Below are positions 1 to 17,589 of a DNA stretch of 64,000 bases, in pieces (position 1 is the stretch's first letter; each line of letters opens with the position of its first letter). The stretch is from Cynocephalus volans (taxonomy: Eukaryota; Chordata; Mammalia; Dermoptera; Cynocephalidae). The stretch covers positions 156,476,369 through 156,540,368 of the forward strand of contig NC_084463.1 in the NCBI RefSeq assembly GCF_027409185.1. Direction: 5' to 3'. The notes beneath the pieces are model-generated. The model did no database searches and was not told the origin of the DNA. It worked only from the letters and a program-made list of their open reading frames with translations. A program made the position numbers and the translations under genes.

Positions 1-617
1 AGCTGGTGAGATTACAACTCACTGTGAACTGAGCATGTGTGGCCTCGGCTATGGAATCCCAGGCCCCACCCTGGCAAGCAGACAGAAAAGAATGCAGGTT
101 TCTGTTGGGCCAGGCCCCACTCACAAAAAGCCTCCTGCTCAGGGCCCAGGGCCTGGGCAGCAGGATTCCTGGGTTCTGTCCCACCTGTGAACCACCAGGA
201 CTCAGAGCAGGAGGTCTTTCTCATCCCTGAGCCTCAGTTTCCCCCTTCTGAAAAGCCCTCCCTCTTCCCAAGGAGCAGCAAGAGAACAAGATGTTTCTAA
301 GAGGAGTGGACCCAGGTGGACCTACTTCCTACACTCTTCTCTCACCTGCACCTGGTTCAGGGGCCAACTCCCTGCTGGTGGCTGCCTCTTCACTGAAAGT
401 GCCCATGCTACAGCACCTCGGGATGGCTGCTGGCAGCTGCCCAGAGGCACCAGGGACAGACACCTTGGTTGGGGGAAGAGCCAGAGATGATGCCAGAGGA
501 GGGAAGGACAGAAAGGAAGATGGCTTGTCCTGGTGGTCCCACACGGTGCCTCCTTGCTGCCAGGGGGCCCCAGGCGCCAGGCATGCAGGCTCATCTTCCA
601 TTGCTTCCCCTCCCTAG
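1..617 (+). other. CD5 intron
   Basis: Non-coding sequence upstream of the SRCR3 exon, ending in a pyrimidine-rich acceptor. I see no further exon or clear repeat. Several overlapping open frames here are chance frames in GC-rich DNA. Confidence 0.6.
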
Positions 618-911
618 ATTTCCAGCCCAAGGTGCAGAGCCGCCTGGTGGGGGGCAGCAGCATGTGCGAAGGCACCGTGGAGGTGCGCCAGGGCATGCAG
701 TGGGCAGCCCTGTGCGACAGCTCTTCAGCCAAGAGCATGACGCGGTGGGAGGAGGTATGCCGGGAGCAGCAGTGCGGCGGTGTCAACTCCTACCATGTGC
801 TGGATGCCGGTGAGAAGACCTCCCGGGGGCTCTCCTGTTCCCAGGAGAAGCTGTCCCAGTGCCACGAGCTTCGGGAGAAAAAAGCCCACTGCAAGAGGGT
901 GTTTGTCACAT
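618..911 (+). CDS. CD5: CD5 exon: third SRCR domain
   Basis: Acceptor ccctag ends at 617 and donor gtgagt starts at 912; the exon is 294 nt. It encodes FQPKVQSRLVGGSSMCEG... to ...KRVFVT plus the first base of a Cys codon. Cysteines fall in SSMC, AALC, EEVC, EQQC, LSC, SQC, AHC and the split VTC codon, giving the eight expected of a group B scavenger-receptor cysteine-rich domain. This membrane-proximal domain is the best conserved extracellular part of CD5. Confidence 0.94.
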
Positions 912-3900
912 GTGAGTTGACCACAACTGACGGTGGGCAGAGGGCAGCCCCAGACGTTCCCTCGAGGACCCAGTCAGTGAATGTGTCTCTGAAGAACTGG
1001 CCCCAGGAGCTAGACAGAGAGCCCTAGAATGCTAGAAATGGAGAGAGGGCAAATGGGGATCGGGCAGCAAGAGTGCTCAGACGGCAATGTCACAAACGGT
1101 AGGTGGGAGACTGAGCTAGGCAACAGACATCTCTGTTGGGGAGCTCATGAATGACAGAACTCCTTCCACCTTCTGCTCTTCCAGGGTGGAAGCTAGAAAA
1201 TCAAGGGGTAGGTGGTGCATATTTGCTACGTGAATGGTCACTGAATAACAGATAAAAGAAATGGATGGGTGGGTGGGTGGGTGGACGGACGGATGGGTGG
1301 ATACATAGAGGGCTGACTGGCCTTCAGTATTCGATCACATATTGGTATATGATGGTATATGACGGCAAGGTGATCACTTATAACTGGCAAATGGTAGAAA
1401 GTTAAACAGTTTGTAACAGGGTGGCAAATGATAGCTGGATGATCATTTGTAGATAATAAATGGCGAATGGGTAGCAGAGAATTCTAGAGATGGATGGAGG
1501 GACAGCCAGATAGAGAAGTGCCTTCCTCACACGCTGGTGAATTTCTGGTGACTAAGGGAAGCCAGGCAGCCAGCAGCTTTCCTCTGAAGGGACAGTCTTT
1601 ATACCACAGGGCTGGGACTGACCCAACTCTTCCCCCATCTCCAGGCCAGGATCCCAACCCAGCAGGCCCAGCAGCAGGCACCGTGGCAAGCATCATCCTG
1701 GCCCTGCTGCTCCTGGCAGTGCTGCTCGTTGTGTGTGGCCCCCTCGCCTACAAGAAGCTGGTGAAGAAATGTAGGTGCTGGGGCCCCGAGCTGCACTGTC
1801 CCGGTGTGGGGAGACTGGAGCCTCACAGAAGAGGGGTCCCACCTACAGAGAGCTGGGCCAAGGGCACCTCTGCCTCCCCATCCAGCCCTCCCCTCTCCTG
1901 CCCACTGGCATTTTTTTCCACCCAAAGTAACAGAAACAGAAAGTCGGGAAAATCATAACCACTGATTTGCCCATATCTGGGTCCAGCTGAGACCCACTCC
2001 AGGCCAGACGGAGGCTGTGGCCATTGCCTAGGCTTTGGCGGCCCAGAGGGCCATCAGCATGGCCTCTGATATGTCCACTCACCAGCTGCCCCTGACGCTG
2101 ATCGGGCCACTTCCTCTCTGAGCCTCAGTTTCCTTATCCACCAAGTGGGTGACTGCATGCCCTGTGAACGCAGAGGGTTGAAATCCCTGCCTGGCAGAAC
2201 TCAGGGGAAAATTATTCAGAGACTAGGAAGTGAGATTAGGGAGGCTGAAAACAGAGAGCCGAGAGGTAGGCAGTGTCAGCTCCCTAGCACCCACCCAGGT
2301 CTTAATTCTGGTCCTAAACACCTGCAGTTGTTTCTCCTGGGGACCCAGCCACCTCTGCATCCTCCTCAGCACAGTCCTTTGGCACTAGATGGCTCCAGTT
2401 CCCCTCCTGAGAAAGTTAGAAAACTGAGGCCTGAGAGACTTCAGGGAGCAGAACCCAGCAATGATGCCTCAGCTGCACCTGCCACCTCCTCCGTCCCCCA
2501 GGCCCCGCCCCCTCACCTGCACTCCGTTACCCCCCCCCCCCCCCCCCCGCCCCCGACCCTGATGTGCTTTCCTGTCTGTTGCCCAGTCCGCCAGAAGCAG
2601 CAGCGCCAGTGGATTGGCCCAACGGGAATGAATCAAAACAGTAAGTGTCCCCAGAGGCAGGGTCCTCCCTCAGCCCCAGGCCACGGATCCAGTCAAGGCT
2701 CACTGCTGATCACAGATGGAGCCAGGGGCTTCCTGAGGCCTCTGATCACCACCATGCTCATCTAAAGTGCGACTGTGGCAACAGATGTCCCCACACTGGG
2801 AGGGCCAAGGCTTCTTTTTTTTTTTTTTTCTTTTTTCGTGGCCGGCACTCAGCCAGTGAGTGCACCGGCCATTCCTATATAGGATCCGAACCCGCGGCCG
2901 CTGGGAGCGTTGCCGCGCTCCCAGCGCAGCACCCTCCCGAGTGCGCCACAGGCTCGGCCCCCCAAGGCTTCTTGATGGGGCAGACATTTGAGTGGTTTTT
3001 GACTCTGAAGCCTCAGAGACCACAGTGTCCCCTCTGTCTCTTGCCTCATCTCAGGGATTGACTTAACCAGAGGTCCCCAGCAGCCTTCGCCTGCTCGGGC
3101 AGCAGTCCCCAACACCATGGCCAACGTTGTTAATAGGTGATACTCACAAAAGAGGACTCCAGGCCTGAAATACCATGAGTTAAGCAAAGCTAAACACCGT
3201 TCTTTATTTTAGGACTTATCAGAACCTTAATGGGCAGTTTTGCACTGTTTATTCCCAAAGCAGGGATGCTTTAAGGAGGGTTGTTCAAGCTAATTTTATT
3301 ACAGAACAACTTTAAAGGGCCAGTTTTAGACCATTTTGATGCAGTCAGCCCCACCTCATCCCTGGTCTTCATCATCCCTCCTTCCAGCCACAGCCAGAGC
3401 CACCCTAAGGCATGGAAACAGTCCTCCCCCTGCCTCCCATTCTGCATTCTTCTGCCATTCACAAGTCTGGGGCCAAATCCTTCAAGAAGGCTCTGTGTTG
3501 TCCAGTCTTTTTTATAACACAAAGGCCCTCAGCTCCTGGAGGAAAGAGAGTATGTCTGCCCTGTCACTTGTGCTCCAATTCATTGCTCGGTAAATGTTTG
3601 ATGACCGACTGACCAACCGACTGAAGGCCCCACCCTGCCAATCAGAACTCTGGCCAACCCACAGCTGTTCTAAAAGTCTGCCATGGACCCCGCTAGCATG
3701 AACCACCCCAGGGAGAAAGGAAATGGGGATGCATTGAAGGGGCTGTGGGTGCCTTTGCCCTCTCCCACATGACATAATGGGAACAGGACATTAAAGTTCT
3801 GGGCACCTGCTGGGGAAGGAGGGGTAGGACAAAGCAGCAAGTCTAATGACACTGTCTCCTGCATCTGCTCAGTGTCTTTCCATCGTAACCACACGGCGAC

Positions 3901-4710
3901 CGTCCGGTCCCAGGTTGAGAACCCCCCAGTCTCCCATGTGGATAACGAATACAGCCAGCCTCCCAGGAACTCCCACGTGTCAGCTTATCCAGGTAAGCAC
4001 CAGTGGGCAGTCCTAGGCATGCAGGCAGAGCTGGAGCAGCCCTGCTGAGACAGGTCATGTGATGTCCTTGAAAGTCATGTGATTGCCCAAAGGGAGAAGG
4101 GAGATCCCAGGGCACCGGGGGAGGGGGGGGGGATCAAACTGCCTGCTAGACAGCAGGGTCACAGCGGGAGTGTGGAAGGGATACTGCCTTCACAGGCCTC
4201 AGCTGTCCCTTTTGAGACTGTCAACCACTCATCTAAAGAGAAGAATGCACTCAGATGGACACCATTAACCCCAGCCTTGCTGTGACCTAATGGGCCTATT
4301 CCCCTGCAGGGCCTTGAGGGGTCTGGCTGGTAAATGAGGTCCCTTGGATTCCTTCAATACAGAAGAGAGCCATTAAGTGGCCTGCAGGAGTCCTGTACTG
4401 ACAGCTCCCTTCCTGGCACTAACAATTAAACCCTAGGGAGCCTGGAGCTCAGCATCATTAGTGATCACTTGGCTGATTTGATCAAAACAGATGCCGCGGT
4501 TGTTACCAGCTCATAAAGCCCCTGTGATCTTCCTACCCACTGTGGGCGGTGGCTCTGGCTCCAAGGGGCTGTAGGCTAGTGGGACAACCCCTCTGCCAAC
4601 GGCCCTCCTTTCTTTCCTCAGCTCTGGAAGGGGCCCTGCATCGCTCCTCCACCCAGCCTGACAACTCCTCTGACAGTGACTATGACCTGCACGGGGCTCA
4701 GAGGCTGTAA
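618..4710 (+). CDS. CD5: CD5 (3' part of gene; T-cell surface glycoprotein), coding exons joined
   Basis: Coding parts are 618-911, 1645-1770, 2587-2640, 3873-3992 and 4622-4710; exons for the signal peptide and SRCR domains 1-2 lie upstream of the window. CD5 is a type I membrane receptor on T cells and B-1 cells that damps antigen-receptor signalling. The visible product is a group B SRCR domain with eight cysteines, a hydrophobic helix, a basic stop-transfer segment (YKKLVKK) and a cytoplasmic tail with tyrosines in NEYSQPP and DSDYDLHG, ending in GAQRL. All exon junctions have AG/GT borders and compatible phases, with no stop or frameshift. The match to the human CD5 C-terminus, recalled from knowledge of the family, is near residue for residue. 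It lies tail to tail with VPS37C, as in human 11q12. The gene looks intact. Confidence 0.95.
912..1644 (+). other. CD5 intron
   Basis: Intron between the SRCR3 and membrane exons. It contains a tandem (TGGG/GATG)n stretch at 1260-1304 followed by a degenerate AT-rich part. No exon signal is visible. Confidence 0.6.
1260..1304. repeat. Simple repeat (GGGT/GGAC)n
   Basis: Tandem tetranucleotides, GGGT repeats passing into GGAC and GGAT variants, inside a CD5 intron. Confidence 0.85.
1645..1770 (+). CDS. CD5: CD5 exon: stalk and transmembrane helix
   Basis: Acceptor ctccag ends at 1644 and donor gtaggt begins at 1771. The exon completes the last SRCR cysteine, then encodes QDPNPAGPAAG, a helix of about 25 mostly Val, Leu, Ile and Ala residues (SIILALLLLAVLLVVCGPLA), and the positive YKKLVKK stop-transfer sequence. 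A membrane anchor directly after the SRCR domain is the CD5 arrangement. Confidence 0.94.
2530..2548. repeat. Poly-C run of 19 bases
   Basis: Nineteen uninterrupted C, then GCCCCCG, 38 bases upstream of the 54-nt CD5 exon. The G-rich complement could form a quadruplex. Length is likely to vary among individuals and is prone to sequencing error. Confidence 0.9.
2587..2640 (+). CDS. CD5: CD5 short cytoplasmic exon
   Basis: A 54-nt exon between acceptor gcccag (to 2586) and donor gtaagt (2641). It encodes FRQKQQRQWIGPTGMNQN, the juxtamembrane cytoplasmic segment. A 19-base C run ends 38 bases upstream of the exon, between the likely branch region and the acceptor, leaving a long but interrupted pyrimidine tract. 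Confidence 0.9.
2641..3872 (+). other. CD5 intron
   Basis: Intron with one CYN-type SINE (2817-2961) and otherwise unremarkable sequence ending in the acceptor at 3872. No extra exon recognised. Confidence 0.6.
2817..2961 (-). mobile_element. tRNA-Ile-derived SINE (CYN-like, GC-rich type)
   Basis: Read on the minus strand it starts GGGCCGAGCC, has a tRNA-like A-box region, then GGTTCGGATCC (B box) and CTATATAGGAATGGCCGGTG, and ends in a partial second unit and an A tail. A perfect 12-base duplication, CCAAGGCTTCTT, flanks it at 2805-2816 and 2962-2973, so it moved by retroposition. It sits antisense in a CD5 intron. Confidence 0.88.
3873..3992 (+). CDS. CD5: CD5 cytoplasmic exon with ITAM-like tyrosines
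   Basis: Acceptor ctcag ends at 3872 and donor gtaagc starts at 3993; 120 nt. It encodes SFHRNHTATVRSQ..., then HVDNEYSQPPRNSHVSAYP. The spaced tyrosines (NEYS and SAYP) form the ITAM-like or pseudo-ITAM region of CD5 that Src-family kinases phosphorylate and that recruits SH2 proteins; that role comes from the known family. Confidence 0.93.
3993..4621 (+). other. CD5 intron
   Basis: Intron between the last two coding exons, with a short G run (about 4120-4131). No other feature recognised. Confidence 0.6.
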
Positions 4711-4713
4711 AAG
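4622..4713 (+). CDS. CD5: CD5 last coding exon
   Basis: Acceptor ctcag ends at 4621. The exon encodes ALEGALHRSSTQPDNSS, then DSDYDLHGAQRL and a TAA stop at 4708-4710. A donor-like gtgaga follows at 4714, three bases after the stop, so a separate 3'UTR exon is expected. The C-terminal serines and tyrosine are the conserved casein-kinase and tyrosine-kinase targets of CD5. Confidence 0.93.
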
Positions 4714-5179
4714 GTGAGACTGCCTCCAGCTGCCGCCCTCACCCAGGGGTCCTCCACAGCCCTGGGGATGAGCACCAGCCACTCCATTCCCCCCTCCACT
4801 CCCCGCTCCCCCCCCCCACCGCCCCACCCAGATATTCACACAAGACTCTGAGCATCTTGATTCCTGTAAATGGAAACAATAAACATCAGCAGTTTAGGTG
4901 TTTAGGTGTCGGCAGCCAACTTGGCGATTACAGCAGAGATCAATCTTAAAAAGCATCTCTTAAGCTCCACCTTGGAAGATCACACAAAAAGAGCCCCTAA
5001 GTTTCCTGATGGAGTAACAACCCCAGAGCTGCCAATGAAGCCACAGGGAAGAGGAGCCCCTGATGCAGGATAGCAGCTGCCCCCAGGGCATGGGGCCTGT
5101 CCCCAGCCTCCCTGAATCACCTCCAGGATGAGAGGTTTCCTCCACTGACACATTCCCACATTCCCTTCTCACCCTACAG

Positions 5180-5890
5180 AACTGGGAACCAGCAACCAAG
5201 AGCCATGCCTATGTGTCCTGAGAAAACTCTGCATTTGCAATTTGGAAATGACATCCTGATTTCTACTCCTAGCTGTGGGAGAGGATGCCTCTTGAGCATG
5301 TGCACCTGCCTTCCTGTGGCAGACCAGCTCTGACACCCCCCACTGGAGCCTGGCCCAGGTGAAGACCCCACAACAGCTCAGCAGGCCCCTCCCAGTGTGG
5401 GCACTGTGAAAGGGCAGAGCCCAGAAACAAGCAGCCCTTCCAAGGAGAGACTCAACAGGTGTCCAGGAGAGGGTCCCTCTTCCGCCCCCAGGCAGCACCC
5501 CCCCTGCCTGCTGGGGAGCAGCACCTGAGCAGAATCCAGCTTTCTCCTCAGACTTTGACCCCAACAAGGAATAACAAGGAAGCTCACACTTGGGCTCATG
5601 TATTTTTAATATGCTCTTTGTATATAATGCTCTTTCTACTTTCTGAGAACTAGAGTGCTCTGGCCTCTTCTGTCCAGGGTCTACCTCGTAGATGTCTCTG
5701 GGGATGCCCACATGAAGGGGCATCTCCTTGGGGCACTCTACAGCCATCATGGTCACAGAACTGCACATCTGAGCACAAGGACAGCCTAGTACATCCCCAG
5801 CAGCTGCCAGCAAGCAAGCTGTGTAGCTGCCCAGGCCCAAAGCCTCACTCCACGCCTCCACCTGTGACTCCCTGCACACCCTTCATCTAA
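5180..5890 (+). other. CD5: Probable CD5 3'UTR exon (end uncertain)
   Basis: The acceptor ccctacag ends at 5179 and pairs with the donor at 4714. The following sequence has no coding potential. Human CD5 is known to have a 3'UTR exon after a short intron, and this is the best acceptor here. No clear AATAAA lies at the expected end, so the 3' limit is a guess; an AATAAA at 4878 would be the alternative if the intron is retained. Confidence 0.4.
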
Positions 5891-8740
5891 AGATGCCTTC
5901 CTCTCCAGAGAGCAGGGACCACTGGCTATCAAGCCCAAAGGGTACCAGGGCTACCCCAGGGCCCTGCATAAAGGGGGAACCTTGCAAATCCTAGCCAATT
6001 TGGGTTTTTGTTTCACACAGCAGCTTAAAATCGCAAGCTAAGGTAGTTTCAGCCAATCAGGAGTCAGAGAATGGGTCTGGATATGTTCTTTCAGTTTAAG
6101 TAATTCCCTCAACTAAAACAGTCTCAGTACCAGCCACCAAAAAAAAAGAAAAAAGACTAAAAATTCTCCTCTACTTCTTGGAGATCCTAGAAACATACCT
6201 AATCCTGCAGTGCCTCAATTTCCTTAACTGCAAGCAGAGGAGGATATCTAGTTAGGAACCTAGGGTCTAATAAAGGGAAAGGCTGTGCCAGGGTCACTAA
6301 GCTTTCAGCATCAAGCAGCTCTCTATCGAGATGCAGCAGAACAGTGACACACCTTGGGTTTTCCACACAATTGGCACTGTATCTACTGGGAGCAGAGAGG
6401 TCAATGATCCAAGTCAAAAGTCAGCTCTAAAAGAGCAAAAGGGAGTGACTAGAAGGATATGGGGGATGGGGTGGTGTTCACAGAATCAGGGGAGCTGGGG
6501 GGTGGGGCTGCCAGCATGCCCAGAAGGGTCTGGTCAGCACACAGCCCCCACCAACACCCTCCAACCAAGCCTTCCATTCTGAGAGCTCAGGCGGCAGACC
6601 ATGCTGGGAATCCAGAAACAGGGACACCTGTTTACCTCCCATTCTTGGTGGGTGTGACGGCATTCCTCAGAAGGGAACTAAGAGGCTGCTCCGCAGGGGA
6701 GCAAAGGACGCGAGGTGCCCAGGGTCTCCTATTGATGCCTTTCCTGATAAAACTCTCTAATCTGTAGTTTGGCCACCGTACAGTGGCCTCAAAGCAACTC
6801 TGGCCTACATTAAAAAAAAAAAAGTTTAGTAGAGGAGAAAAGCATCTTTAGAAAATTGCTTTCCAAATGGTGGTAGGCTTAGGTGACGCATTCCAGAAAG
6901 ATCTGTTTGGTTATGCAACTGAACCGGAACCATTCCAGTCTTCAAGGTGTTTTTGTCAAGTTCCTAACTTAGCTGGTAGACCCAACCGCAGGTCTCTGGG
7001 TCAGCACTGCTCCTCCATGAGCCACTCATAGAGCCAGTCACCCTCAGCTGTAGAGGATGCCCTGCTTAACCTTGGCAACCATGGGGTTCCCATTCCTGCA
7101 CCAAGACAACCTGCTAGAGCAGAGCAGGAGCTGCCCCTCATGCTCTCCTGTGTGTCCCCCACATCCCAGCCTGCTTCCTAAATTATGTTACCCAGCCGAC
7201 TCTTGGAGGTATCTGAGTGTGATTCTAGCACATACTCATGTTAAGTGAAGGAAGCTGAGGACCCAAAGGAAAGCTCACTTACACTACCAAGCTTCAAACA
7301 AGTCCAACTTCAAAGCTGTCATGCATCCAGCGGTCTGGGAGCATAAAACAGAACTGACATGACAGTTGAAAGGATCCCAGCCAGCACAGCAGTGTCTTCA
7401 CTAAGACAGGAATTTCTTTGGGGCTCTAAATTGGACACGTAAGAGTCGGTCTCTGTGCAGCCAGCTCTGCAGCAGAGGCCCACTGTGGTCTGGCAAAGGG
7501 CACCCGGTGATCTTATGGGGATGCAGGGAGGGAGGCATGGGAATGCCCATGTGTGTGCACGATCTAAGGTGTGCGGGCCCAGGAAGAAGAGAGAGCCAGG
7601 AGCACGCTGAGTGACCAGTCGGAGCAGGCCAAAGACAGTCCTCTCTTAGAAAGCCAGCCCCTCCATGCCCCTTGCCCCGACTCTGGCATCCATCCATTGT
7701 GCTCCCACAGTGAGACTTTCAGCTTCTACCTACAAAGCCAGGTTTTCTTCCAGCCCTCCCTGGTGTCCTATGTCCTCAGCCCTGGACACTTGCAAGGCAA
7801 GGCCAGAGTTCAGCAGGGAGCCCAGAAACTCTCAGCTGTGTCCTTGGAACAGACTTCTGGTACCACAAAGGCACGGTGGAGAAGCCCCTACAGCCTCTGG
7901 GATCTGACAGGCCTGGGTCCAAGTCCCGCCTCCGCCCCCCCAAGCTGTACAACCTGGTCAGTGAACCACCCACCCTGCAGTTTCATCCCCATTTAAAACT
8001 GAGGGATTTGCAAGATAACGAATGTGGAAGTGTAGCACAAGGGCACCCTGCTGAGTATTTACCATCACCAATTCTCTGACTCTCTGGACATCACCCACAG
8101 GCAGCCTACCCTTGTCACTTTGCAGGGGAGGAAAGGCAAAAGGGCTGACTTGAGGGACCACTAGAAACCTGGTCTCCCGACTCCCTCGAAGCTGCCCTTC
8201 CACTGAAAGCCGAAGATGTCCTCCCAGGGCTCCTCACAACTAGTTCAGCATCACAGGCCAGGATGACACTGGGGAGGGAGGCAGGCTGGGCCATGGCAGA
8301 AGACTGGCTCGCTGCTCCTCTAAGCATACTGCAGGCTCAGTTTAGAAACTGATGGGTCACGGACAGGCCGGCAAGCAGCGGATCCTGCCAGCCCAGAAGG
8401 TACCTCCCAGGCTGGGCTGAGGCCCGCACGCCCCCTGGTGGTATCCTGTGGCCTTGCATGCCACAGCTTCTGGCTCAAACGTGGGCTCCAGCAAAATGGC
8501 TTGGAAGGAAAACCAAAGAGCAAGAAAGGAAAGGGAAACGCTAGAAGAGCCAGGTCTGGAGGGCAAAGGAGCAGGGGAGGGCAGCAGCTCAAGAGATGAC
8601 ATCGAGATAGGTGATGCTTTGTGGACATGAACCAAAGAGGCCTTTCAATAGAGCATGATTCTGAAGGCTGCAGAAGAAATCAAGGCCCACACAAGTAGCC
8701 ACATCTGCACTTCTCAAACCCACCAGAGCCACAAGACTGC
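5891..8740. other. CD5-VPS37C convergent intergenic region
   Basis: About 2.9 kb between the probable CD5 3' end and the VPS37C poly(A) site. It holds decayed MIR-like pieces (for example 7870-8040) and an A-rich run near 6811. No open frame has family features or splice support. Confidence 0.55.
7870..8040 (+). repeat. MIR-like SINE remnant
   Basis: Shows the MIR order: GGGTCCAAGTCCCGCC, then the CORE-like stretch with a loss of the usual Ser/Cys-like phrase, then TTTCATCCCCATTTAAAACTGAGG. Diverged; boundaries are approximate. Confidence 0.5.
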
Positions 8741-10374
8741 ATGTAATTCATCAAAGTTTATTATGGCAATTAATTATACAAACATACAGGTGATCATTCA
8801 TCCAGTGCACAAGCACTGGAACCAGTAGAGTCCATTAGTGATTTCTCTTTATAAATAACTTACAAGAAGCAAGCACAATTGGTAAGGAACCAGCAGCACT
8901 AATCTAGCATCACGCACACCTAGTGATGGCACGCGGGCTGGGGAGGGGGCAGCACCAGAAGGTCAAGTTTCTTCCTTGGCCCCCAGCACCCCCAGGCCCA
9001 CCAGATGCTGGGTACTTGGGTAGTGGACATTTCAAGGCACATACTTCCTAACCGATAGCAGCTCCAGGGTCTGCCCTGCGACCTGGTTCACAACTGGAAC
9101 AACCAAGTTAATGCTTCATTCCTCACACCCCCTTTGGTCTAGTGTAGTTTTTATTGCCAAACATGCCTAAAACCCCATAATGTGCTGGGGCTGCATGGGA
9201 CACAGAGTCACAACCTCTGCCCTTTACATTCTGAAGATGAGAGAGGTGCAGAGAAACTGACCCCAGTATAGTGATGGTGTTTTAGAAAGCACCATTTGGG
9301 AAGTGACTGTTAGGGCATCTTTTGATGTCTGTCTTAGGAGAGATATTGCGGGCGGGGGAGAATTACATCAAGGTAGCCAGAGAGGGAGGAAATGGGCAGG
9401 GGGCTGCTTTCGAATGAGATTCAAGGCACTAAAGGAGTGGACGGATGGCTGGACCTCAGAAAAGTCAACCAGAAGTGGAGGGTCCCAGAGAAGAGAGTGG
9501 CTAGGGGGGTGACCCGACCATCCACTCCTAAAAGAGCCCCATTGTGGCCATAGTCTCTTGGGCTACAGCTGCTCCCTTCCCTCCAGCCAGGGAACCCAGA
9601 TTCTCCAACCAGTGTAAAGCAAGGTCTGGGATTGACCTTCACACTCCCTAGCCTTGTCACTGTGCTGGTGCTGCTGTCGTTTAAACTAGCACACAGGACA
9701 AGCTTGTCTGAGATCAGCTTATTTGAGTTAAATTATGGCTTTATAGGACTTAAAAATCATCATTTTTCCTACCTCTGTTCTCTCCCTCCATTCCAACCCT
9801 AGCCATGGTACATGAGGCAGACCATCCTCAAATGGACTAAACAGACACAAAGAGCTGCATCCCTTGGCACGAGGCTCCACATCGAACATGCCAAATCCCA
9901 GGGGAGCAGGAGGGCGTGAGCAGGGTCCTGAGACCAGGGGCCACCTCCTCACCGAGATAACTCTGTACCAGGTTCTGCTGTCCCTGAGTGCAGGCACAAG
10001 CAGACTGCCTGCATACCTGTGCATGCGCTCATGCTCACAGGCACCCATGAGAGGTACTAGACTCCCAGACTGGCTAGCACCAGAAAAGCTAAAGCCACTC
10101 ACTGAAAGGAGGAGCTCCCAGGAGGAACTCCATCCAGAAGGCCAACAAGTGCTGTGACCGTCTGCCATGGCCAACCTGGTCACACTGCCCAGTGCCTTTC
10201 GGGGGCTTGCACACTCCCAGCCAGGTCACCCTAAAGCCGCCATGTACCCACGCAAGTCCACAGGAAGCACCAACTCCACTTCCAATTTAACCTCGAATCT
10301 CAGCGATGGGTGGGCCAAAGGTCGTGGTATGGGTGGAGGTAGGGTGGGGCCGAGGGCCAGGAGCTTGTCTGTGT
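8740..10374 (-). other. VPS37C: VPS37C 3'UTR
   Basis: Follows the stop codon on the minus strand. An AATAAA signal (plus TTTATT at 8757-8762) lies about 1.6 kb downstream of the stop, with a likely cleavage site near 8740. It is directly in line with the transcript. The end is inferred from this signal only. Confidence 0.7.
8757..8762 (-). terminator. VPS37C: VPS37C poly(A) signal
   Basis: AATAAA on the minus strand in an A/T-rich setting, the best signal downstream of the VPS37C stop. Convergent CD5 ends about 3 kb away. Confidence 0.65.
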
Positions 10375-16101
<5,727 letters not shown>

Positions 16102-17384
16102 TTATAGGTCAAAGACAAGCTGGAGTTTTCCTACAATATCACTCCACAGGGAGGCTCGAGGAGGCAAGGGTCCCTGCAAGCACATTCCTGGATCTCTGCC
16201 CACCCTCTCTCCCCAGGGACACCAAGGAACTGCTCCTTCCACCCAAACCCTGAAGAACAGCCTGTGTGGAAGCATTCAGCTGCCAGAAGGCAACATCACA
16301 ATTCCTCGTGGTGCTAGATGGAGCTCCCCAAGGAGCAGGCAGGAAAAGGCAGAGGAGGGGGCCAGGCAACAAGGACGGAGACTAAATTTGGCCCAAGGCC
16401 ACTAGCAAGCGCTGGTGCCATCGTGCCCTCTGGTGGGTGTCTATTTCTGTCTGAACCAGAAATACACCAACCTCCACACACGGGGGCTTTGCGGGCTTCA
16501 ACACCACAGGCTCAAGCGTGTCACTGCTTGCTATATTTAGCACACCAACAACCTCAGGTCTCCCTCAAGTATTCTCTGCAACTGCAGCCCTCTCCGCATG
16601 TCACAAAAACCAACTGTCACATGCATATCTTCATCGGAGCAGAGAAAAAAATCACCAAATTGGCCCCCAAGACAATCAGGAGGAAAGGCAATTGACTGAC
16701 CCAAATCTGCTCTGACAGAGAGCTGGTATCAACGGTTCTCTCCCTGCCACTGCCCAGAGGGCCATCGTTCATCTGTGTGACAGACAGGTCACCAGCAGGC
16801 CCAGGAGGGAATCCCAGGGACTGAGCAAAGGAAGCACAAATACACCCAGCACCCACTTCTTTTCTGCTCACAGTATCCTCCATTTTTATCTGGTTTTTAC
16901 CTTTCCTAGATGTGCGTTTTATAGCTTTAATGTTGCTTTTTCCCAGGACAAAGGTAATGGTAGTTTTCAAAAGATTCCAACATCACAGAAGTCTAGGATC
17001 CTCCACAACCCTCCCGCCCCAGCACCCTGCTAGGCTGAGCCAATTCAGCCAAGAAGGCGTTTTGGAATCAAGGATCAGAGTTCTAGCTGTATGGACAGAA
17101 GCAACCTTCTCCAGGTCTTAGTTCCCCATGTGTAATAGGAAGGAAATGGTATCTCCTAGGGTTGTCAGAAAGATGAAAGGAGAGACATAAACAGTGACCA
17201 CATGCTCCCATTTGCCAGAAAAGTCCTGATTTATGTCTCTGGCATCCCCTTTCATGCTCAAAAGACCCCTGGCTTAAACGACAAATTATATGGTCATCCT
17301 ACTGATAAAATGCTATCCAAATAGAGTCATCACTACTATTTGTTCTCTACTGAGGGCCAAATGCAGCTCCCAGCCTCTAAGCAG

Positions 17385-17490
17385 GGATTGCCAAACTTCA
17401 ACGTGCACTTGAATCCTGATGAAAGCTCACTGACAACGCAGGTGCCAGCCCTACCCACAGAGCTCTGCCCAGTAGGCCAGGGCGGGGCCC
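17385..17490 (+). repeat. MER5-like hAT remnant
   Basis: Phrase GGATTGCCAAACTTCAACGTGCACTTGAATCC resembles the inner end of MER5-type non-autonomous hAT elements. Terminal repeats are not both visible. Confidence 0.4.
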
Positions 17491-17589
17491 ACAAATCGAG
17501 TCCCTCTCGGAGACATGAAGCAACTGGTCCAGAGCGAGACTGTGAGAAAGACAAGATCTCCCTGCTAGTCGTGTCACAATGGAGGCCAC

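Noticed and set aside
2145..2765. 206-codon open frame spanning a CD5 intron and exon
   Set aside because: It crosses the clear acceptor at 2586 and the poly-C run; the true exon frame is explained by CD5.
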